DNA from: Bradyrhizobium sp. 186 | GTDB lineage: Bacteria > Pseudomonadota > Alphaproteobacteria > Rhizobiales > Xanthobacteraceae | DNA: 64,000 nt | Direction of reading: 5' to 3' | Assembly: GCF_023101685.1 (NCBI RefSeq) | Contig: NZ_CP082164.1 | Coordinates: 4,898,001-4,962,000, forward strand | Shown: positions 58,501 to 64,000 of the stretch, one piece after another | Layout: every line of letters starts with the position of its first letter | How positions within the stretch are numbered: position 1 is the first letter of the stretch | The notes under the pieces: model-generated | Databases searched by the model: none | What the model was told of the DNA's origin: nothing | The model's input: only the letters and a program-made list of their open reading frames with translations | Translations under genes and position numbers: made by a program

Positions 58501-59292
58501 GGCGCGGTCGCCGATCTTGAGGAAGCTCATCAGGCCGGACGAGCGGCCGCCGCCGGAGAGCCTTTCGCCTTCGCCGCGCAGGCGCGAGAAGTTGGAGCCG
58601 GTGCCGGAGCCGTACTTGAACAGGCGCGCCTCGCGGACCCAGAGGTCCATGATGCCGCCCTCGTTGACGAGGTCGTCACCGACGCCCTGGATGAAGCAGG
58701 CATGCGGCTGCGGATGCTCGTAGGACGATTTCGACTTGGTCAGCTTGGCGGTGAAGGGGTCGACGTAATAATGGCCCTGGCCGGGACCGTCGATGCCATA
58801 GGCCCAGTGCAGGCCGGTATTGAACCATTGCGGCGAGTTCGGCGCGACCATCTGCATGGTGAGCATGTAGCGCAGCTCGTCATAGAAGGTCTGGGCGTCG
58901 GCGTCGGAGGAGAAGTAATTGCCCTTCCAGCCCCAATAGGTCCAGCAGCCGGCGAGGCGGTCGAACACCTGCTTGGCCGAGAGCTCGCTGACATAGCGCT
59001 CTTTCTCGGGCAGGAGGCTAAGGGCCTCGGTGTCGGGCACGGAACGCCACAGGAAGGAGGGGACGGATTCCTCCTCGACCTTCTTCAGGCGCGCGGCAAC
59101 GCCGGCTTTGCGGAAATACTTCTGGGCCAGCACGTCGGAGGCGACCTGCGACCAAACGGTCGGCACTTCGACATTGTCGAGCTTGAACACGACCGAGCCG
59201 TCGGGATTGCGAATCTCCGACGTGGTGAGCCGGAAATCGATCCCGGCGTAAGGTGACTGTCCCGCAGTGGTGTGGCGCCGCTCAATCCGCAT
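55522..59292 (-). CDS. nrdJ: Vitamin B12-dependent (class II) ribonucleotide reductase
   Basis: A 1256-residue cytosolic enzyme from ATG 59292 ([20 protein letters not shown]). Features include the active-site region [20 protein letters not shown], the core [20 protein letters not shown] near residue 240, [20 protein letters not shown] and a C-terminal zinc-ribbon [20 protein letters not shown]. It makes deoxynucleotides with adenosylcobalamin and needs no oxygen. Length is usual for alphaproteobacterial NrdJ. No cobalamin riboswitch B12 box (GCCACTG) was found upstream. It borders the CBASS operon, from which it is 207 bases away. Confidence 0.97.
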   Translation of the reverse strand: MRIERRHTTAGQSPYAGIDFRLTTSEIRNPDGSVVFKLDNVEVPTVWSQVASDVLAQKYFRKAGVAARLKKVEEESVPSFLWRSVPDTEALSLLPEKERYVSELSAKQVFDRLAGCWTYWGWKGNYFSSDADAQTFYDELRYMLTMQMVAPNSPQWFNTGLHWAYGIDGPGQGHYYVDPFTAKLTKSKSSYEHPQPHACFIQGVGDDLVNEGGIMDLWVREARLFKYGSGTGSNFSRLRGEGERLSGGGRSSGLMSFLKIGDRAAGAIKSGGTTRRAAKMVVVDADHPDIETYIDWKVREEQKVAALVTGSKINQKHLKAVLKACVNCEGSGDDCFDPEKNPALRREIKLARRSLVPDNYIKRVIQFAKQGYKDIQFDVYDTDWDSEAYLTVSGQNSNNSVSLKDDFLRAVETDGDWSLIGRTTKKVTKTLKARDLWEKIGYAAWASADPGLHFNTTMNDWHTCKSSGDIRASNPCSEYMFLDDTACNLASANLLTFYDIPSKRFDVEGYEHLCRLWTLVLEISVMMAQFPSKSIAELSYEFRTLGLGYANIGGLLMTMGLSYDSKEGRALCGALTAVMTGITYKTSAEMAGELGTFPGYKKNASHMLRVIRNHRRAAHGQSNGYEALSVNPVPLDLVSCPQADLVAHAQAAWDAALELGEKHGYRNAQTTVIAPTGTIGLVMDCDTTGIEPDFALVKFKKLAGGGYFKIINRAVPAALRALGYREADIAEIEAYAVGHGSLSNAPGINVSTLKAKGFTDEAIAKVEKALPTAFDIKFAFNKWTFGEDFIRDQLGIGAEAIAAPGFDLLQAVGFTKREIEAANVHICGAMTVEGAPHLKAEHYPVFDCANPCGKVGKRYLSVESHIRMMAAAQPFISGAISKTINMPNDATVEDCKSAYMLSWKLALKANALYRDGSKLSQPLNSQLISDDEDEDDAVEQLYDKPMAARAAQVSEKIVEKLVERIIVMREREKMPDRRKGYTQKAVVGGHKVYLRTGEYDDGRIGEIFIDMHKEGAALRSFINNFAIAVSLGLQYGVPLDEYVDAFTFTRFEPAGPVQGNDSIKYATSILDYVFRELAVSYLSRFDLAHVDPSETGFDVLGKGVEEGKEPDDNAGHHATKLVSRGLTRSRTDNLVVMRGGSAAVAQGNDSAPAGGSKVTSLASHGTSARGGDAMEGAVALKQEAQHDLSPTEKLEALQWSKTGTAQTMVPSKAERRAEAKAKGYEGEMCGECGNFTLVRNGTCMKCDTCGSTTGCS

Positions 59293-60048
59293 GGTCTTGC
59301 CCCGTCCTTTAATTTGCCGGACCGCCTCCGCAAGGCGACCGGGCCGATATTTCGTTTCGCGATTCCTCGAAGGGCCTTGCGGCCTTAAGGCTTCGCAGTT
59401 CAAGCCGGTGGATCCGGCCCAGTTTCTCCCGGCGCGATGGTTCGGTGCGTGCACCTCACATCCGCCGGCACGTCCACACTCATCCGCCCCCAGGGGGATG
59501 CGCGCGACATGCGTTCAACGCCTCGTCTTCTACCAATGCCATCCGAACCTGTTTCCGGCCCGTTCTGGCGCCCGAAAAGTCCGCTTCTGAAGGGCAGACA
59601 AGCCCTCATCCCGCTGCCTTTGTCTGGCTTGGCGGAGTGCTGTTTTGCGGACCCGTTGGGGGAGTGCCGGCGGGACGCAAACACACTCGCGCCGAACGGA
59701 CCGAAAGCTAGGACTCTCCGTTGCGCACGTCAAGAACTAGTACGAGTTCCTGAATCAAATACTAAATATGGTGGACAGCGGGGGAAAACAGGGGGCAAGC
59801 CCACGCCTGTTGTGAGGGCAAGTATCGGTGAGTCCTCAGGGATTCCCAATCGAAAAAATTTGCATCTTGTGGTGTTCCGGAGGCTTCATCCCGCTGTTCA
59901 CAGGGCAGGTATATTTTTGGGCAACAGGGTTGCGCCAGCGGGACTCACGTAGGGCTACGGAAGGTGAGGGCAGGCATGCCCGCCGAGGTGGTGGTGGCAG
60001 GTGCGAATCCGCGCCAAGCTGACCTCGTTTTCTGCCGGGTAACTCCAC
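59293..60048. other. 756-bp intergenic region upstream of nrdJ
   Basis: Between divergent nrdJ and an EamA gene. Several overlapping frames exist but none has a domain, signal peptide or ribosome site. The AT-rich stretch 59730-59770 (CCTGAATCAAATACTAAATA on the plus strand) is the likeliest nrdJ promoter zone, giving a leader of over 400 bases. No known riboswitch recognised. Confidence 0.45.
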
Positions 60049-60945
60049 ATGCTTGATTCGACTCGCCGGGATGCGCGGCCGCGCATCGCCCCGGCCGGCC
60101 TGATGTTCCTTGCCATCACCTCGGTCGGCTGGGGCTTCAACTGGCCGGTGACGAAATTCCTGCTCGCCGAGCTGCCGCCGCTGACGCTGCGCGGGGTGAC
60201 CGGCGTGCTCGGCGCGGTGCTGCTGGCCGCGCTCGCCCTGATCCGCGGCGACAGCCTGAAAGTCGCAGCCGGGATCTGGCCGCGGCTCCTGATCGCGGGG
60301 CTCCTCAACGTCACCGGCTGGATGGTCTTGATGGGGCTCGCACTGCTGTGGCTGCCGGCGAGCGAGGCGGCGCTGATTGCCTACACCATGCCGGTCTGGG
60401 CCTCGCTGATCGCCTGGCCGGTGCTCGGCGAGCGGCCGACGGTGCTCCGCACCATCGCGCTGGTGATGGCCTTTGCCGGCCTTGCCTCGATCATGGGGGG
60501 CAACGGCTTTGCCGCCAGCGAAGAGAAGCTCCCGGGCATCGTCATGGCGCTCGCGGGCGCCGCCGGTTTTGCGCTCGGCACGGTGCTGTTGAAGAAATAT
60601 CCCATTCACCTGCCGCCGATCACGGCGGCGGCCTGGCAGATCGGCGTCGGCTGCCTGCCGGTCGCGATCGTGGGGCTCCTCGTCGAGACCTCGCATCTGG
60701 ACCTAGTGACGCCGGTCGGCTGGGGTCTCCTGGTCTATTCGACCGTGGTGCAGTTCTGCATCGCCTATGTCAGCTGGTTTGCTGCGCTGTCGCGCCTGCC
60801 GGCCTCCGTCGCCGCGATCGGCACCATGGCGGTGCCGGTGATCGGCGTGGTGGCCTCCGCGCTGGCGCTGGGCGAGCCGCTGGGGCCGGGGCAGATCGCG
60901 GCGCTGATCTTCACGCTCGCGGGCGTGGTGCTGGCGACGCGCTAG
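60049..60945 (+). CDS. EamA/DMT-family transporter
   Basis: A 298-residue inner-membrane protein with ten transmembrane helices. First repeat: TSVGWGFNWPVTKFLLAELP to MALLWLPASEAALIAYTMPVW; second: VQFCIAYVSWFAALSRLPAS, VAAIGTMAVPVIGVVASALALGEPLG. Typical metabolite exporter layout; substrate unknown. Its stop overlaps the convergent kinase gene's end by four bases. Confidence 0.9.
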   Translation: MLDSTRRDARPRIAPAGLMFLAITSVGWGFNWPVTKFLLAELPPLTLRGVTGVLGAVLLAALALIRGDSLKVAAGIWPRLLIAGLLNVTGWMVLMGLALLWLPASEAALIAYTMPVWASLIAWPVLGERPTVLRTIALVMAFAGLASIMGGNGFAASEEKLPGIVMALAGAAGFALGTVLLKKYPIHLPPITAAAWQIGVGCLPVAIVGLLVETSHLDLVTPVGWGLLVYSTVVQFCIAYVSWFAALSRLPASVAAIGTMAVPVIGVVASALALGEPLGPGQIAALIFTLAGVVLATR

Positions 60946-63200
60946 GGCGCAGCCGTCCCGCCGCCATTCAGCGCCTTGCGGATCATCTCGGCGAGCTGGT
61001 TGCGCCGGTAAGGCTTGGTCAGCAGCATCACGCCGTCGTCGAGCTTGCCGTGGTGGACGATCGCGTTGTCGGTGTAGCCGGAGGTGTAAAGCACCTTCAG
61101 GCCCGGCCGGCGCTTCGCGACCTCCTCGGCGAGCTGGCGCCCGCTCATGCCGCCGGGGATGACGACGTCGGTGAACAGCAGATCGAAAGTCTGGCCGGCC
61201 TCGATCAATTGCAGCGCGGCCTTGCTGTCGGCGGCGGCCACCGTCTGGTAGCCGAGGCTCTGCAACTGCGCGGTGACGAAGTTGCGCACCAGACTGTCGT
61301 CCTCGACCACGAAAATGGTCTCGGCCCCGCCTGCGGCCGGCGGCGCGGCGGAGATGATTGCCTCGGCCATGCCTTCGCCCGGCGGCAGATAGAGCTTGAT
61401 CGTGGTGCCGTGGCCTTCCTCACTGTAGATCTTGATGTGGCCGCCGGACTGCTTGACGAAGCCGTAGACCATGGAGAGGCCGAGGCCCGAGCCCTTGCCG
61501 ACCTCCTTGGTGGTGAAGAACGGCTCGAACGCCTTCTCCTGGACGTCGGCGGGCATGCCGGTGCCGGTGTCGCTGACGGCGAGCATCACGTAAGGGCCCG
61601 GGCGCACCTCCGCATTGGCTTGCGCATAGGCCTCGTCGAGCACGACCCTGTGGGTCTCGAGCAGCAGCTTGCCGCCGTTCGGCATGGCGTCGCGGGCATT
61701 GATGGCCATGTTGAGCACGGCGTTGGTGAGCCTGGACGGATCGATGTGCGAGGTCATCGACCCCTGTTCGAGCGCGGTCTCGATCTGGATCTGCTCGCCG
61801 AGGGTGGGGCGCAGGAGCTTTGCGATGTCTGATATCGCGGCGTTGATCTCGACATTGCGCGGCTCGAGCGGCTGCCTGCGCGCGAACGCCAGCAGATGCT
61901 GGATCAGCTCGGCGCAGCGCTCGGCGGCATCGTCGATCAGGCGCGCCGTGCGCTGCAGCTCGGGCTGCTCCTTCAGGCTCGCCACCAGCGTCTCCGTGTT
62001 GCCGGAGATCACGGTCAGCATGTTGTTGAAGTCGTGCGCGACGCCGCCGGTCAGCTTGCCGATAGCATCTAGCTTCTGCGACTGCTGCAATTGCCGCTCG
62101 GTCTCGCGCGAGGTGGTGGCGTCGTGATAGACCAGCACCGCGCCGGAGATTTCGCCTTGTCCGTTCAGCATGGGCCGGCCGCTGACCATGAGGTGGCGGA
62201 CGGGATTGCCGCTGTGGGGGCGGACAATCATCTCAAGCTCTTCGAACGGCTCACCGCGCAGCACGCGCGCCGACGGCAGCTCTTCGGGCCGGAGCGGCGT
62301 GACGCCGTCGCCGTGGAAGACGCCGGACAGCGCGCGCAAATTGCCCAGGTTCATGCCGGTCCGATGCAGCAGCATGCGCTCCGCTGCCGGATTGGACAGC
62401 AGCACGTTGCTTTCGGTGTCGATGACCAGCACCGCCTCCGCCATGCTGTGAAACGTGCTCTGGAGCACGTTGACCGACAGCCGCAGCTCGTCATGGGCGA
62501 TGACGAGATGCTCGGTGCGTTCGGCGACAGCCGCCTCGAGCACTTCCTTGGCGGCCGTGGTCTCGGTCAGCGTGCTCTGGAGCGCCACCCGGGCGCGCTG
62601 GCTTTCGCGTATCAGCAGCGCGACCAGGAGCAGGATCAGCATGGCGCCGGCGACGTCGATGCCGAGCAGCACGATGCCGGTGCGGCGCGAATCCGACGTG
62701 CGCGCGGTGAGCAGCCTCTCTTCTTCCGCGCTCAAACGGTCGAGATTGCCCATCACCGCTTCCATGAGGCCGCGGCCCTCGGCCTTGCCCTGGAGGACGG
62801 CAATGCCGGCCTGATCGTTCTCCGCGCGCAGCCGCATCACTTCGGCCGCAATCTCGATCCGGCGCTGCGCCAGCGGTTCGGTGCCCTCGATGAGCGCGAC
62901 CTGATCGGGATTGTCGCGGACGGCGCGCTTGAGGTCGGCGAGCGCGGGTGCGATTCCGGCGCGGGCCGCCTGGAATTCGTCGCTGAAGCTCGGGTTGCGG
63001 TAGAGCTCGTAGCCGCGCGCGGCGCTCTCGGCGCGGCGCATCAGGACGCGCAGATCGGAGATCTTCTTCAAGAGCCCGATGGTGTGATTGACCCAGGCCG
63101 CGTCGGACCGCGACTTGACGTCGAGCCCGATCGAGGCTGCGGTGATGATCAGGAGGATTGCAAGTCCAGCACCGAGAATGACGCGCTGCGTTGGGATCAA
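60942..63200 (-). CDS. Hybrid sensor histidine kinase (CHASE3-PAS-HisKA-HATPase-REC)
   Basis: A 752-residue membrane kinase. TTG 63200 is chosen since it overlaps the response-regulator stop (TTGA) and places the first transmembrane helix at residues 8-27. A CHASE3-like periplasmic domain (about 30-165), second transmembrane helix (about 176-198), PAS (about 255-365), HisKA with [15 protein letters not shown] (phospho-His about 390), HATPase with [14 protein letters not shown] and [20 protein letters not shown], and a C-terminal receiver with [14 protein letters not shown] and LLTKPY follow. Signal unknown. Partner is the preceding response regulator. Confidence 0.93.
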   Translation of the reverse strand: MIPTQRVILGAGLAILLIITAASIGLDVKSRSDAAWVNHTIGLLKKISDLRVLMRRAESAARGYELYRNPSFSDEFQAARAGIAPALADLKRAVRDNPDQVALIEGTEPLAQRRIEIAAEVMRLRAENDQAGIAVLQGKAEGRGLMEAVMGNLDRLSAEEERLLTARTSDSRRTGIVLLGIDVAGAMLILLLVALLIRESQRARVALQSTLTETTAAKEVLEAAVAERTEHLVIAHDELRLSVNVLQSTFHSMAEAVLVIDTESNVLLSNPAAERMLLHRTGMNLGNLRALSGVFHGDGVTPLRPEELPSARVLRGEPFEELEMIVRPHSGNPVRHLMVSGRPMLNGQGEISGAVLVYHDATTSRETERQLQQSQKLDAIGKLTGGVAHDFNNMLTVISGNTETLVASLKEQPELQRTARLIDDAAERCAELIQHLLAFARRQPLEPRNVEINAAISDIAKLLRPTLGEQIQIETALEQGSMTSHIDPSRLTNAVLNMAINARDAMPNGGKLLLETHRVVLDEAYAQANAEVRPGPYVMLAVSDTGTGMPADVQEKAFEPFFTTKEVGKGSGLGLSMVYGFVKQSGGHIKIYSEEGHGTTIKLYLPPGEGMAEAIISAAPPAAGGAETIFVVEDDSLVRNFVTAQLQSLGYQTVAAADSKAALQLIEAGQTFDLLFTDVVIPGGMSGRQLAEEVAKRRPGLKVLYTSGYTDNAIVHHGKLDDGVMLLTKPYRRNQLAEMIRKALNGGGTAAP

Positions 63201-63619
63201 GGGGCTTCTTTCTTGTCCTTCGGCTGTGCACCATCGCCGGGCCCGGCGAGGCATTCCCGGATCGTGGTCAGCAGCGCTTCCGGCGTGAACGGCTTGCGCA
63301 GGCAGCGCGCCGCGCCGAGTTCCAACGCCATGCGCAGAAAGTCGGGGGAGGGATCGGCGGCCGACGCGAAGGCGTAGCCGGACATCGCGATCAAGGGAAT
63401 CGCGGGCGCACGCTCGTGAAAGATGCGGATGGATTCGAAGCCGCGCATATGCGGCATGAAGATGTCGACCAGCATGACGTCAAACGTCTGCGCCTCGAGC
63501 GCAGCAAGCCCCGTTTCTCCGCCGTCGGCCAGCGTGACGTCGAAGCCCTGACGTTGGAGGAGGACCTCGATGGTCGCGCCGACCATCGGATCGTCATCTA
63601 CCACGAGGATACGCGGCAT
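63197..63619 (-). CDS. Single-domain response regulator
   Basis: A 140-residue receiver protein from ATG 63619 (MPRILVVDDDPMVGATIEVL); ATG 63631 is an alternative. Acidic pocket VVDDD, phospho-acceptor Asp in FDVMLVDIFMPHMRGFESI, switch residue in IPLIAMSGYAFAS and Lys in CLRKPFTPEAL. No output domain, so it probably shuttles phosphate in a relay with the downstream hybrid kinase, whose start overlaps its stop. Confidence 0.92.
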   Translation of the reverse strand: MPRILVVDDDPMVGATIEVLLQRQGFDVTLADGGETGLAALEAQTFDVMLVDIFMPHMRGFESIRIFHERAPAIPLIAMSGYAFASAADPSPDFLRMALELGAARCLRKPFTPEALLTTIRECLAGPGDGAQPKDKKEAP

Positions 63620-63783
63620 GACATTTCCCATAGATCGAAGTCCCCATACCGTTGGTGATATAGGTGAATCGTGGGGTGGGTCAATTTTGGATTGGGTCAG
63701 GGTAGATATGCACGGTGCTGTGCATAGCTGAGACGGAAACTCCAAGCCCCCGCGCTGTCTTGGGAGGGCTACTGCCGCCTCGC

Positions 63784-64000
63784 TCAGCAAGAGTATGACG
63801 GCAGGTGAATTTCGTCGATGTTCAACGAAGATAAATCGAGGCGGCCACGCACCGTGCCGAGATATTTCACGTCATCTGACAGAGTGATCGCTTCACTTGC
63901 CAGCGGCGTGAATTGAAGCACTCCCCGTTGCGACTGGCCGGAGATACCGGTTGCCGTGCCGTCGATCTCGACGCCGGCGACGACGCTTGTGTATTGCCAG
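63784..64000 (-). CDS. Partial hypothetical protein (C-terminus)
   Basis: The frame is open to the window edge and stops at 63784-63786. The last 72 residues include SVVAGVEIDGTATGISGQSQ, GVLQFTPLASEAITLSDDVK and a C-terminus LDLSSLNIDEIHLPSYSC. The alternating pattern suggests a beta-rich domain. No family recognised from this fragment. Confidence 0.55.
   Translation of the reverse strand, partial: WQYTSVVAGVEIDGTATGISGQSQRGVLQFTPLASEAITLSDDVKYLGTVRGRLDLSSLNIDEIHLPSYSC

Noticed and set aside
56698..59256. A long rightward open frame opposite nrdJ
   Set aside because: An antisense shadow of a high-GC gene; nrdJ is unmistakable on the other strand.
59437..59952. A 171-residue rightward gene before the EamA transporter
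   Set aside because: No ribosome site or recognisable domain, Arg/Pro-rich shadow composition, and it overlaps other equal-length frames.
59293..60048. Cobalamin riboswitch upstream of nrdJ
   Set aside because: The long leader invited it, but no GCCACTG-type B12 box or matching core was found on the nrdJ strand.

Overview
The window is about 64 kb of high-GC DNA from an alphaproteobacterium, most probably Bradyrhizobium or a close relative in the Nitrobacteraceae. The evidence is an alphaproteobacterial minCDE operon with a CtrA-type box, a single-gene B12-dependent ribonucleotide reductase, many TRAP, TctC and NMT1-type solute-binding proteins, DUF982, DUF1810, DUF2778 and DUF6894 small proteins, and dispersed palindromic repeats of the kind common in Bradyrhizobium. 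The genus is inferred from memory, with no database search. No rRNA, tRNA or CRISPR array was seen.

1-20.8 kb is chromosomal metabolism and transport. It opens with an AraC fragment and an FMN reductase. A lower-GC block (LysR regulator, TctC-type binding protein, frameshifted O-methyltransferase) lies between two exact 15-bp inverted repeats. A chemotaxis receptor follows, then a small TetR-controlled catabolic set (hydratase, tautomerase, enoyl-CoA hydratase), then DUF1810, DUF2778 and DUF982 genes and a TRAP binding protein. Next is an unusual divergent locus in which an NMT1-type ABC importer is interleaved with a DapA-like lyase, a GNAT protein and an SDR-like protein under a TetR regulator. 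minCDE ends the region.

20.8-40 kb holds many small secreted or membrane proteins, cell-wall enzymes (L,D-transpeptidase, M15-type peptidase), a mobR/mobA pair for 3-hydroxybenzoate hydroxylation with a well-resolved promoter/operator, two c-type haem proteins (one frameshifted), an SMR efflux pump with its TetR repressor and operator, PaiB, pyridoxal kinase, a Flp pilin, an EamA permease and PhnA.

40-50.7 kb is a plastic region. It has about seven copies of one roughly 115-bp dispersed repeat, an intact IS701-family element (4-bp duplication CTAG), an intact IS66-family element (8-bp duplication) that replaced the end of a secreted-protein gene, a 157-bp MITE-like element inside another repeat, IS21-like end relics, a 296-bp duplication of a transglycosylase 3' end, and a truncated phzF.

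Beside it, at 50.6-55.3 kb, is a four-gene type II CBASS anti-phage operon: cap5 (HNH-SAVED), CD-NTase, cap2 (E1/E2) and cap3 (JAB). A one-base deletion near the end of cap5 fuses it in frame to the CD-NTase. The window closes with nrdJ, a second EamA permease, a response regulator/hybrid kinase pair and a partial gene of unknown function.
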